DNA of 34,838 bases from Hyphococcus sp. (GTDB lineage Bacteria; Pseudomonadota; Alphaproteobacteria; Caulobacterales; Parvularculaceae), in NCBI GenBank assembly GCA_021604585.1, contig BQJG01000035.1, forward strand, positions 1 to 34,838, read 5' to 3'. The stretch's first letter is position 1, and each line of letters begins with the position of its first letter. Position numbers and translations under genes: made by a program. The notes beneath the pieces were generated by a model. It worked only from the letters and a program-made list of their open reading frames with translations. It did not search any database and was not told the DNA's origin. Shown here piece by piece: positions 1 through 7,918 of this stretch.

Positions 1-640
1 CGTCGAAATTCTCCGGCGCCAGCCATTTCTCGAAGGCGGACCTGGCCTTTGGCCATTCCGAATCGAGCATGGAGAACCAGGCGGTGTCGCGGTTCTTGCC
101 CTTCATCACCAGATCCTGACGGAAGACGCCTTCAAAGGTGAAGCCGAGCCGCACCGCCGCGCGCTTCGAGGCTGCGTTCGCATCATTGCACTTCCATTCA
201 TAGCGGCGATAGCCGAGATCGTCGAAAACATGCCGCGCCATCAGATACATGACTTCGGTCGCGGCGGGTGTCCGTTGCAGTTTTTTGGAGAACACCACGC
301 AGCCGACTTCCGCTGAGCCCGCCTCCGGGCGGATGCGCATATAGCTCGCCATGCCCAAGGGTTGGCCGAGCGGCGCGCCGGTATTCACGTCGCGAAAGAG
401 ATGCGTTTTCCAGCCTTGCTGACCGCCAACATGCGCCATCACCGCGCCGAACTGCTCAGCGCTTTCAAAAGGGCCGATGGGGATGTAGGTCCAGAGGTCG
501 TCATTGGCGGCGGCGCCCAGCACTGGGAACAGTTCTTCGGCTGCGACGGGAAAGATTGCCGGCTCGATGGAAACGTAACGGCCCTTGACCGGCTTCAAGT
601 CCGGCGCCGGGCGCATGGTCCAATTTGAAAGGTCGGTCAT
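1..640 (-). CDS. GNAT family N-acetyltransferase (RimJ/RimL type), 3' end cut by window edge
   Basis: Read on the minus strand from the ATG at 640, the frame stays open for 213 codons to the left edge, so only the C-terminus is missing. The protein begins MTDLSNWTMRPAPDLKPVKG and continues with GRYVSIEPAIF, the opening seen in RimJ/RimL-like GNAT proteins. Later segments are typical of the acetyl-CoA-binding half: a strand with GCVVFSKKLQRTPAATEVMY, then RRYEWKCNDANAASKRAAVR, then LGFTFEGVFRQDLVMKGKNR. These proteins transfer an acetyl group from acetyl-CoA to an amine; the substrate cannot be told from sequence. The nearest neighbour is the Mur ligase on the same strand, 33 bp upstream, so the two may be co-transcribed. 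The family call is firm; the function is open. Confidence 0.85.
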   Translation of the reverse strand, partial: MTDLSNWTMRPAPDLKPVKGRYVSIEPAIFPVAAEELFPVLGAAANDDLWTYIPIGPFESAEQFGAVMAHVGGQQGWKTHLFRDVNTGAPLGQPLGMASYMRIRPEAGSAEVGCVVFSKKLQRTPAATEVMYLMARHVFDDLGYRRYEWKCNDANAASKRAAVRLGFTFEGVFRQDLVMKGKNRDTAWFSMLDSEWPKARSAFEKWLAPENFD

Positions 641-673
641 CGATGCGGCCTATGCTGCGTGAAGGCGAAATCG

Positions 674-2065
674 CTAACCGATCTGCTTCAGCAAATCCAT
701 GGCGAAGATTGACAACGTATCGTCGCGGGCGCCCATGACGACGATCCGGTCGCCGGGACTAACAAGTTTGAGCAGTCGCGCACCGCATTCGTTGCGCGTC
801 GCCAGCGCTTCTGCCTTGCGGCCAGCCGCGACGACGCCTGCGGCGATATCCTTGCTCGAGACCGAGCGATCGACCGTGCCACCGAAATAAACCGGCTCCG
901 GCATCAACAGCACGTCATCCGCTGACAGATTATTGGCGAAGGTTTTGATGAATTCATTTTTCATCAATCGCAGCGGACCGAAGCCATGTGGCTGGAACAT
1001 CACCAGCAGCCTGCCCGGAAATTCATGCAAGGTTTTCAGGCTCGCAGTGATCTTGTCCGGGTTGTGGCCGAAATCGTCGATGATGCTGACGCCATTCGCC
1101 TCGCCCACATATTCAAGGCGGCGCTTGACGCCTTCAAATTCGGCGAGCGCCCTTGCAGCGCCTTGCAGCGTGACGCCGCAGGCTCCCGCAGCGGCGATGG
1201 CGGCGAGCGCGTTGGAAACATTGTGCTGGCCCGGCATTTTCAACGAGACCGATGCGCGGGCGTTTATTGCAATGACATCAAAACTGACGCCGAATGGCTG
1301 CGGCTTGATGTTCTGAGCAAAGAGGTCCGCCTTTCCATCAATCAGCGAATAGGTGATCGTTCCGTCCGCACGCGCCGTCGCCAGCCGCGCGGTCTCGTCA
1401 TTGTCGAGATTAAGGACGGCGGTCTCCGCGCCGCCAATGAAGCCGCCGAACAAAGTGCGCAGTTCGTCCATGGACTTATGATCAAGCGCGATATTGTTCA
1501 GCACAGCGACTTTTGGCCGGAACATCGCAATCGAACCGTCGCTTTCATCGACTTCGGAAACGAAGGCTTCGCCCTCGCCCACCACCGCACTCGCGAACAG
1601 CGCATCTGGTGAGACAAAATTCTTCATCACCGCACCGTTCATCACGGTCGGCGATTTTCCCGCATGATGGAGGATCCAGCCGATCATGCCGGTCGTCGTC
1701 GACTTGCCGCTGGTCCCCGCGACGCCGATAGGCCGCACGGAGTCATTGAAAAGCTGCGCCAGTAGTTCCGCCCGCGACGCCCGCGCCGCGCCAGCTTCCT
1801 TCGCAGCAATAACGTCCGGCACTGTCTCCTCCACCGCCGCTGATGCTACGAGGATCTGCGACGGGCGCGTCACGCCAGAGCCGTCCTGCGCGTGCAGCGC
1901 GATTCCGAGGCTTTTGAGATAGTCGAATTTCGCGCCCGTGCGGCCCTGATCGAGCGCCCGGTCCGAGCCCTCAACATGGGCCCCGCGCGCCTTGACGATC
2001 ATCGCCAGCGGTAGCATTCCCGAGCCGCCGATCCCGCAGAAGAAATAGTCTTTTGTTTCACTCAT
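674..2065 (-). CDS. mpl: Mur ligase family protein, Mpl-like (UDP-MurNAc:tripeptide ligase) or MurC-like
   Basis: A 463-residue Mur ligase. The N-terminal Rossmann-like UDP-binding motif is GIGGSGMLPLA (11-21). The ATP P-loop is GTSGKSTTT (117-125). The central domain has LNNIALDH, and the C-terminal ligase domain starts near VKRRLEYVGE and IIDDFGHNP. Mpl attaches recovered L-Ala-gamma-D-Glu-meso-DAP to UDP-MurNAc during cell-wall recycling; MurC adds L-Ala de novo. I favour Mpl for two reasons: the RLE...DDF signature resembles Mpl more than MurC (usually RFE...DDY), and the divergent neighbour 50 bp away is an LD-carboxypeptidase, the enzyme that makes Mpl's tripeptide. The usual HHP of DDxxHHP reads HNP here. 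The ATG at 2065 is the only sensible start. The symbol is tentative because a MurC paralogue is possible. Confidence 0.75.
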   Translation of the reverse strand: MSETKDYFFCGIGGSGMLPLAMIVKARGAHVEGSDRALDQGRTGAKFDYLKSLGIALHAQDGSGVTRPSQILVASAAVEETVPDVIAAKEAGAARASRAELLAQLFNDSVRPIGVAGTSGKSTTTGMIGWILHHAGKSPTVMNGAVMKNFVSPDALFASAVVGEGEAFVSEVDESDGSIAMFRPKVAVLNNIALDHKSMDELRTLFGGFIGGAETAVLNLDNDETARLATARADGTITYSLIDGKADLFAQNIKPQPFGVSFDVIAINARASVSLKMPGQHNVSNALAAIAAAGACGVTLQGAARALAEFEGVKRRLEYVGEANGVSIIDDFGHNPDKITASLKTLHEFPGRLLVMFQPHGFGPLRLMKNEFIKTFANNLSADDVLLMPEPVYFGGTVDRSVSSKDIAAGVVAAGRKAEALATRNECGARLLKLVSPGDRIVVMGARDDTLSIFAMDLLKQIG

Positions 2066-2115
2066 CGCCGGATCGCTGTAACTGAAATTAAGTAATAAGT
2101 GGTAAGCATTATTCG

Positions 2116-2961
2116 ATGTCTGAAGCCACCTACCATATCGCCCTTGTCTGCCCCGGCGGGCAGATCACCTGGGATCTGGCGGAGAAAACTGCGCAAATTG
2201 CGGCGGCGCGCTTCGGCGAGGCGGTGAAGCTGCATTTCCATGAGCAGTGTTTTTCCGTCGCCGGGCATTTCGCAGGGACCGATGCGGAGCGAAGCGCCGC
2301 CTTTCTGGAGGTCGCCAATGATCCGCAATTTGACGCGATATGGTTTGCCCGCGGCGGCTACGGCGCCTGCCGTCTCGACGCGGGGCTGTTCGCAAAACTC
2401 AATAATCACGCGCGAGCGAAAACTTACCTTGGCTATTCCGACAACGGGACGTTGCTGGCGCGTCTCTACAAGGAAAACATTGGCCGTCCGGCACATGGGC
2501 CGATTCCGACCGATCTTGCGCGCGACGGCGGCGAAGACGCGATTGCGCGCGCGCTTTCATTTCTCATCGACGGCGACGCATCGACGCTCGAACCGACCGT
2601 CAGAACAGGAAAAAAACTTGCGGCGTTCAACATCACCGTACTGGCGCACCTTGCCGGTACCGACTGGATGCCCGACCTTTCCGGCCATGTCATCATGCTC
2701 GAGGATGTGGGCGAATATCTCTATCGCATCGACCGGGCGATGTTCGCGATCATGTCCAATAAGAGTGTCAGGAACGCGGGGGGAATCATGCTCGGCCGCG
2801 TCAGTGCGGTCCCGGAAAACGACCGTCCCTTCGGTATGAACGAGGAAGAACTCGTTCAATATTGGTGCAAACGCGCCGGCGTTCCCTATCTCGGCCGCGC
2901 CGATATCGGTCATGACGCCGCCAACAAAATCGTGCCGTTCGGCGCCGTCAACGCCGCCTGA
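2116..2961 (+). CDS. ldcA: LD-carboxypeptidase, peptidase family S66
   Basis: A 281-residue cytoplasmic serine peptidase with no signal peptide. Family S66 removes the terminal D-Ala from muropeptide tetrapeptides, giving tripeptides for recycling. Family landmarks are present in order: FARGGYGACR (77-86), the nucleophile in GYSDNGT (Ser108), MLEDVGEYLYRIDR with the likely catalytic Glu196, and GHDAANKIVPFG with His266. This matches the Ser-Glu-His triad of LdcA. The length is slightly shorter than the usual 300 or so residues. MccF-type immunity proteins share the fold, but the divergent Mpl-like ligase, which consumes the LdcA product, supports a role in recycling. The 50-bp gap to the ligase must hold both promoters. 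Confidence 0.88.
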   Translation: MSEATYHIALVCPGGQITWDLAEKTAQIAAARFGEAVKLHFHEQCFSVAGHFAGTDAERSAAFLEVANDPQFDAIWFARGGYGACRLDAGLFAKLNNHARAKTYLGYSDNGTLLARLYKENIGRPAHGPIPTDLARDGGEDAIARALSFLIDGDASTLEPTVRTGKKLAAFNITVLAHLAGTDWMPDLSGHVIMLEDVGEYLYRIDRAMFAIMSNKSVRNAGGIMLGRVSAVPENDRPFGMNEEELVQYWCKRAGVPYLGRADIGHDAANKIVPFGAVNAA

Positions 2962-3059
2962 GCCGCGCTATCGGCCGCATCAGATTTCCTGTCCCACGCA
3001 TGCCTTGACAGGGCGAGGCATTTGCCGCTCTTTCGCAACCGCAAACTGGAGTGACTGCA

Positions 3060-4085
3060 ATGGAAGTCAATGTCGCGGTTGTCGGCGCCACCGGCAATGT
3101 CGGTCAGGAAATGCTGGCCATTCTGGAAGAACGCCTGTTCCCGGTGAAGGAAGTCTTCGCTCTCGCTTCGCGCCAATCGATTGGCCGCGAAGTCTCGTTC
3201 GGCGACAAGACATTGAAATGCCGCGACCTCGAAACATTCGATTTCTCCAAAGTCGATATCGCCCTGTTCGCCGCTGGCGGATCGGTGGCGAAAGAATGGG
3301 CGCCTAAGGCTGCGAAAGCCGGCGCCATCGTCATCGACAATTCATCGCATTTCCGCATGGACCCGGATGTTCCGCTGATTGTCCCTGAAGTGAATGCTGA
3401 TGCGGTCTCTGGCGCGCGCAAGAAAAACATCATCGCCAATCCGAATTGTTCGACGGCGCAACTGGTTGTTGCGCTGAAACCCCTGCATGACGCCGCGAAG
3501 ATCAAGCGCGTCGTCGTCTCGACCTATCAATCAACTTCGGGCGCCGGCAAAGAGGCGATGGACGAGCTGTTCAATCAGACGAAAGGCATTTTCGTCAACG
3601 ATTCGCCGACGCCGTCGAAGTTCACCAAACAGATCGCGTTCAACGTCATCCCGCATATCGACGCTTTCATGGAAGACGGCTTCACCAAAGAAGAGTGGAA
3701 GATGGTCGCGGAGACGAAAAAAATTCTCGACTCGAAAATCAAGCTGACAGCGACCTGTGTTCGCGTGCCCGTCTTTGTCGGTCACTCCGAAGCGGTGAAC
3801 ATCGAATTTGAAAATCCGATCAGCGATGATGAAGCGCGCGAGCTTTTGCGCGAAGCGCCGGGCCTTCTGGTGATCGATAAGCGCGAGGATGGCGGGTATA
3901 TGACGCCAATCGAATGCGTCGGCGAATTCGCCACTTTCGTCAGTCGCATTCGCGTCGATCCAACCGTGGAGAATGGCCTTGCGCTATGGGTGGTCTCCGA
4001 CAATTTGCGTAAGGGCGCCGCGCTGAACGCCGTGCAGATTGCCGAGCTTGTGGTCAATCGCGGCCTGCTGAAACAGGCGGCGTAA
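3060..4085 (+). CDS. asd: Aspartate-semialdehyde dehydrogenase
   Basis: This enzyme reduces L-aspartyl-4-phosphate to L-aspartate 4-semialdehyde with NADPH, the branch point to lysine/DAP, threonine and methionine. The 341 residues carry the nucleotide-binding GATGNVGQEML (9-19), IDNSSHFRMD (92-101), the active-site cysteine in NPNCSTAQL (Cys130), the STYQSTSGAG segment, and RVPVFVGHSEAV with the catalytic His242. I chose the ATG at 3060 because GGAG at 3048-3051 sits 8 nt upstream. A GTG at 3051 would add three residues but overlaps that ribosome site. The TPR-sulfotransferase gene begins 6 bp after the stop and may be co-transcribed. DAP supply links the enzyme loosely to the upstream muropeptide genes. 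Confidence 0.96.
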   Translation: MEVNVAVVGATGNVGQEMLAILEERLFPVKEVFALASRQSIGREVSFGDKTLKCRDLETFDFSKVDIALFAAGGSVAKEWAPKAAKAGAIVIDNSSHFRMDPDVPLIVPEVNADAVSGARKKNIIANPNCSTAQLVVALKPLHDAAKIKRVVVSTYQSTSGAGKEAMDELFNQTKGIFVNDSPTPSKFTKQIAFNVIPHIDAFMEDGFTKEEWKMVAETKKILDSKIKLTATCVRVPVFVGHSEAVNIEFENPISDDEARELLREAPGLLVIDKREDGGYMTPIECVGEFATFVSRIRVDPTVENGLALWVVSDNLRKGAALNAVQIAELVVNRGLLKQAA

Positions 4086-4091
4086 TCATTC

Positions 4092-4526
4092 ATGGCGACG
4101 CTTCCGGAAATTTCGACGTTGATTTCTCAACGCGACCTGGCGGGCGCCGCCGAAGGTCTGCGAAAATTCGTTAAAAGGAACACAAAGCGTCCCGCCGACT
4201 GGCCGACTGCAATGCAGCTGGCGATGTCGCTTGGCGATCAGGAAACCACGCTGACCGCTGCGAGAGCGAGCCTGGCGCAAGCCCCTCAAGACCCGCGCCG
4301 CATGGCGGACGTTATCGAGGCCCTGGGCGCGGTTGCAAAATTCGATGAGGCCGCGCAGTTGTCGCGAAAATTGCGCAACAACCCAACCGCCGCCGCCGAT
4401 GGCTGGTATCTCGAAGGCATATTCCTTGCGCGGAAAGCCATGAGAGAGGAGGCGCTGACCTGTTTCCGGCGGCGCTTAAAGAAAATCCGAAACATACCGC
4501 CGCATGGGAACAGATCGCCCTGCTGA
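4092..4526 (+). CDS. TPR-sulfotransferase, N-terminal part (frameshifted gene)
   Basis: A 144-codon frame starting 6 bp after asd. It encodes helical TPR-like repeats, for example DGWYLEGIFLARKAMREEAL. The TPR reading is lost at about residue 126, where the frame turns into an arginine-rich, non-TPR tail (CFRRRLKKIRN) before stopping. In the next frame the same DNA reads AALKENPKHTAAWEQIALL, a textbook TPR continuation, and leads straight into the sulfotransferase frame that ends at 5515. One missing base inside CGGCGGCG at 4467-4474 explains this. The intact gene would encode about 474 residues. Either it is a genuine broken gene or there is a one-base assembly error. Confidence 0.7.
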   Translation: MATLPEISTLISQRDLAGAAEGLRKFVKRNTKRPADWPTAMQLAMSLGDQETTLTAARASLAQAPQDPRRMADVIEALGAVAKFDEAAQLSRKLRNNPTAAADGWYLEGIFLARKAMREEALTCFRRRLKKIRNIPPHGNRSPC

Positions 4527-4561
4527 ATGGCTATGAAGATGTCGCCGCAGACCTCGCCGCC

Positions 4562-5515
4562 ATGACGGCGCTTGCGGATCGTCCATTGACGCCCGCCCTG
4601 GCGGTTCCGCTTTGTTACGCCTTAGCGCGCACCTATGATCATCTGGGCGAAATCGAGAACGCCTTTAAATGGTACGCTCAAGGCGCTGCGCTGCGCGATA
4701 AAACGACGCCGTTCGATATGGCGCCCTATCTCGCTTATCTGGGCCGGCTGCGTACGACATTCACCCCGGAACTGATAAGCCGTTTTCAAAACGAGTCCGG
4801 CGGCGAAAACCTCTTGATCATTCTCAGCCCGCCGCGATCAGGCACCACGCTGCTCGAACAGATTCTGGCGACATCGCCGAAAGTCACGCCCACGGGCGAG
4901 CATATGGTGTTCCGGAATGCAAGTCTGCCGCTCGGCAGTCTGGAGCCGGTCGATATGGCGCGCGCCGACAGCTTCGCCAACAAGGAATGGCGGCAGATGG
5001 CGCAGAGCTATCAATCGGGTCTGCGAAAGAGGTTTGGCTCCGGCGCAGTTTACACGGACAAATCTCTGCTGAATTCAAATTACGCCGGCTTGATGCGCAT
5101 CCTGTTTCCGCAAGCGAAGTTTGCAGCCTGTGTGCGCGACAAACGGGACACCGCCTGGTCGTGTTTCCGGTCGCACATCAACGCGAACCGCTGGGCGCAA
5201 CGGCATGACAGCTGCGCACAATTTCTACACGCGCAAGACGAAATGCAGCATCATTGGGCGCAAATTTTTGGCGAAGACCTCGTCACCATTCATTATGAAG
5301 ATCTGGTTCAAGACCCCGGCCACACAACCCAAAAACTCTTCACCCATGCCGGCCTAGCCCGCCCGGATGACTGGGACGATTTTTACAAGAGCGGCAATCC
5401 TGTTGCGACAGCGAGCTTGTCCCAAGTCCGCCGCCCGCTGAATGACGCCTCCATTGGCGCATGGCGGCGTTATGAGAAATATTTGGCGCCCGCCTATGAT
5501 CGCTATTTCCCATAA
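4562..5515 (+). CDS. TPR-sulfotransferase, C-terminal sulfotransferase part (frameshifted gene)
   Basis: This is the second part of the gene broken at 4467-4474. Its frame is open well upstream of the ATG at 4562, and I see no ribosome site there, so that ATG is probably internal. The first 80 residues finish the TPR region. The PAPS 5'-phosphosulfate loop is LSPPRSGTTLLEQIL (about 88-102). The 3'-phosphate-binding strand and helix are FAACVRDKRDTAWSCF, and TIHYEDLVQDP is the usual later family motif. TPR-sulfotransferases move sulfate from PAPS to a carbohydrate or protein acceptor, with the TPRs binding the partner. The sulfotransferase domain looks intact. Its substrate is unknown. Confidence 0.82.
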   Translation: MTALADRPLTPALAVPLCYALARTYDHLGEIENAFKWYAQGAALRDKTTPFDMAPYLAYLGRLRTTFTPELISRFQNESGGENLLIILSPPRSGTTLLEQILATSPKVTPTGEHMVFRNASLPLGSLEPVDMARADSFANKEWRQMAQSYQSGLRKRFGSGAVYTDKSLLNSNYAGLMRILFPQAKFAACVRDKRDTAWSCFRSHINANRWAQRHDSCAQFLHAQDEMQHHWAQIFGEDLVTIHYEDLVQDPGHTTQKLFTHAGLARPDDWDDFYKSGNPVATASLSQVRRPLNDASIGAWRRYEKYLAPAYDRYFP

Positions 5516-5590
5516 TCACTGAAATTTTCTATGAACCGGGCGGCTGAATGCCAACTGGACGAATGAACGCCCGTCCTGATAGGGTGACGG

Positions 5591-6346
5591 ATGCGATCTC
5601 TTTTTTCACTCATCATGTGTCTTGTATTCCTGAACGCCGCCGCCTTCGCACAGGCGCCAGCGGGCTATCAGGAGATTTACAGCGCGCCAACCAAGGTCAA
5701 TCTCGGCGGGCGGCCTGTCATCGCCGAGATTGCATTCCATGCGGATATGGCGGCGGCGAAACAGAACGATCTTAGACTCGCGCTTGTCACGGACGTCACA
5801 AAATTCGTTGTTGAAACGGAACAGGATCTGGAAAACTGGATCGCCGCGCGGGACGCCGATTGCGGCGAGCGCTGGTCTTCCGGCGAACCGGATATTTCCT
5901 TTCCGCAGACCGCTATCCGCTTTCAACTCTATCTTGAAATCGAATACTGGGCCTGTGGCTGGAATGGCAAAGGAACGCCGGGCCGATTGGCGCTGGAAAC
6001 GGGAAGCGTCGATGTCACGCTTATTCCATATATCGAAGATGGAAAGCTGCAAGCTCGGCTCGGGAATTTCAGTCTCGATGATCGCTCGGGCATCTCGAAA
6101 TATCTGCCGCTGGAATTCGTTGTGCGCCGCGCGCTTGAGCAGGAGTTGGCGAAACTCAACAAGAATCAGAAATTCTATCGCGCACCGCAGCCGCTCTTTG
6201 ACGAAGGCTTTGCCTATGAGTCCATTTCAGCTGTTGAGGGCGGCGACGGCCGCATCGTAATCACCGCGAAATACGCAGCCAAAAGGTCAGCCGCCGCATT
6301 CGACCGGATTAAGCGAAAACTGCGCACCGACGGCATCACTCAATAG
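5591..6346 (+). CDS. Hypothetical secreted protein
   Basis: A 251-residue protein of no family I recognise. It has a clear Sec signal peptide: MRS, a hydrophobic core LFSLIMCLVFLNAAAF, and a probable cut after AFA (about residue 20). The mature part is mixed alpha/beta with a Cys pair (ADCGERW and YWACGW) that could form a disulfide in the periplasm. The C-terminal third is basic (RIKRKLRTDG). It lies 75 bp after the TPR-sulfotransferase on the same strand, so it could share that transcript. No catalytic motif is visible. Confidence 0.75.
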   Translation: MRSLFSLIMCLVFLNAAAFAQAPAGYQEIYSAPTKVNLGGRPVIAEIAFHADMAAAKQNDLRLALVTDVTKFVVETEQDLENWIAARDADCGERWSSGEPDISFPQTAIRFQLYLEIEYWACGWNGKGTPGRLALETGSVDVTLIPYIEDGKLQARLGNFSLDDRSGISKYLPLEFVVRRALEQELAKLNKNQKFYRAPQPLFDEGFAYESISAVEGGDGRIVITAKYAAKRSAAAFDRIKRKLRTDGITQ

Positions 6347-6466
6347 TGCTGTGCGAGACGCTTGCACCTGACGCCTTCGCGTACCATACGCAAATGCACA
6401 ACTAACGGGTGGGCCGCATCGCCCGGATGACTCACAAATGCGGATCAAGCCACGCCGGGATGATAA

Positions 6467-7381
6467 ATGTCTGACAATTCAAAAAACGCCGCCGACAGCG
6501 CCGTAAAGCTTGGTCTCATCTGCGGCGTACTGGCTTACAGCCTGTGGGGTTTGCTGCCCATTTACCTCAAGCAACTGACCATAGTTGATCCTTTGGAAAT
6601 TGTTGGACAGCGCATCCTATGGTCCGTTCCGTTTGGCGCGCTCATCCTCACTTTTCGCAAACAATGGGGCGAGACGCTCAAAGCGTTTCGTTCGCCCCGC
6701 ATGCTCGCCTTGCTCGGATTTTCTGCAACGGTGATCGCACTGAACTGGCTGACTTACGTCTGGGCCGTCGCCAATGACCGCGTCCTGCAGGCAAGCCTTG
6801 GTTATTACATCAATCCGTTGATGTTCGTCGCCGCCGGGGTTTTCGTGTTGAAAGAAAAACTCGGGCGCTTGCAAATGGCCGCGGTTGCGCTCGCCGCCAT
6901 TGGCGTCAGCGTCCTCGCTATCGGCGCTGGCGTCGTGCCCTGGGTTTCAATTATCCTCGCGACCTCCTTCACCGCTTATGGTTATGCGCGCAAGACGCTG
7001 AATATCGGCGCCATGCCGGGCTTGTTCATCGAAACGGTCCTGTTGGCGCCATTTGCATTTTCTTTCCTGCTCTGGTTTTCGGGCACGCATGGTCTGGCGT
7101 TCGGCAATGAAGGTCTTAGGATTGATTTGCTGTTGATCGCTGCGGGCCCAGTGACGGTTCTGCCGTTAATGCTGTTCGCTTTGGCGGCGCGCCGGCTCAC
7201 CTTCACGACCCTCGGTTTCCTGCAATATATCGGCCCGACCGGTCAGCTCTTGCTTGGTCTTTATTACGGCGAACCATTCACGCTCTATCATGGAATCTGC
7301 TTCGGCCTGATCTGGACGGCGCTGACGATCCTCAGCATCGATGCGCTGCGCAAGAACCACAAACCACGCCCAATCGTTTAA
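6467..7381 (+). CDS. rarD: RarD, EamA/DMT-family permease
   Basis: A 304-residue inner-membrane protein with about ten hydrophobic helices. It opens with LICGVLAYSLWGLLPIYLK, the RarD signature, followed by EIVGQRILWSVPF, LNWLTYVWAVANDRVLQASL and GYYINPLMFV, which are well conserved in RarD. RarD proteins are drug/metabolite-superfamily permeases; the name comes from chloramphenicol-sensitivity work and the real substrate is unclear. The stop codon lies within the 4-bp overlap with the convergent thioesterase gene: TTAA at 7378-7381 gives both stops. The ATG at 6467 follows CGGGATGATAA, a weak ribosome site. Confidence 0.93.
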   Translation: MSDNSKNAADSAVKLGLICGVLAYSLWGLLPIYLKQLTIVDPLEIVGQRILWSVPFGALILTFRKQWGETLKAFRSPRMLALLGFSATVIALNWLTYVWAVANDRVLQASLGYYINPLMFVAAGVFVLKEKLGRLQMAAVALAAIGVSVLAIGAGVVPWVSIILATSFTAYGYARKTLNIGAMPGLFIETVLLAPFAFSFLLWFSGTHGLAFGNEGLRIDLLLIAAGPVTVLPLMLFALAARRLTFTTLGFLQYIGPTGQLLLGLYYGEPFTLYHGICFGLIWTALTILSIDALRKNHKPRPIV

Positions 7382-7806
7382 CTGACGCGCTTCAAGGTTC
7401 CGGAAAAGCTCATCAGTGGCGCGCCATCCGCCGTGATCAGTCCGCGCGCGAACATCAGCTTGCGGCCCGACTTCACCATTTCGCCAGTCGCCTCGATAAA
7501 CCCGCCAATCGGGCCGGCCCCGACAAACTCAGAGTTCAAGGTCACGGTGACGCCCTTAAAAACGCCGATCTCGCGGCGGCAAATATCCCAAAGCGCAACA
7601 TCGGCAAGCGTCAGCAGGGCGCCGCCATGTATGACGCCGCCCATATTCGCGTGGTGAGGTTCAGCAAAAAAGCCGACCCCGGCGCGCTCGTCTTCCTTGC
7701 GGAAATAGAACGGTCCTGCGCGCCCGCTGAATGTGTTGGCGTGCGATTGAATCGTCCAGCCTTCAGGCGCAGGACGAGGCGATGGATCATTCTTGATATC
7801 ACTCAT
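7378..7806 (-). CDS. PaaI-family hotdog-fold thioesterase
   Basis: A 142-residue single hotdog domain. The core motif is GGVIHGGALLTLADVALW, where HGG plus the Asp in the following helix match the PaaI/YbgC-like 4HBT family. Then come VTVTLNSEFVG and IEATGEMVKSGRKLMFARG, the strands of the sheet. These enzymes hydrolyse acyl- or aryl-CoA thioesters; the substrate is not predictable here. It converges on rarD with shared stops and diverges from the epoxide-hydrolase-like gene, leaving about 110 bp for both promoters. Confidence 0.88.
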   Translation of the reverse strand: MSDIKNDPSPRPAPEGWTIQSHANTFSGRAGPFYFRKEDERAGVGFFAEPHHANMGGVIHGGALLTLADVALWDICRREIGVFKGVTVTLNSEFVGAGPIGGFIEATGEMVKSGRKLMFARGLITADGAPLMSFSGTLKRVS

Positions 7807-7918
7807 AGTGTTTCTTTATCGCATAGCGGACGGGTCTGAAACTGTTCGAGGCAGCAATGACAAACGCGGACTGAACATTCCTCTTGTCGGCGGCTATCGA
7901 GCGGGCGAAGTTGCACAT

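Noticed and set aside
986..1612. Plus-strand frame of 208 codons inside the Mur ligase gene
   Set aside because: Fully antisense to a well-supported enzyme with conserved motifs, and it shows none of its own.
4092..4526. Programmed frameshift joining the two TPR-sulfotransferase parts
   Set aside because: There is no slippery heptamer, stimulatory stem-loop or internal Shine-Dalgarno that I can see; a missing base is simpler.
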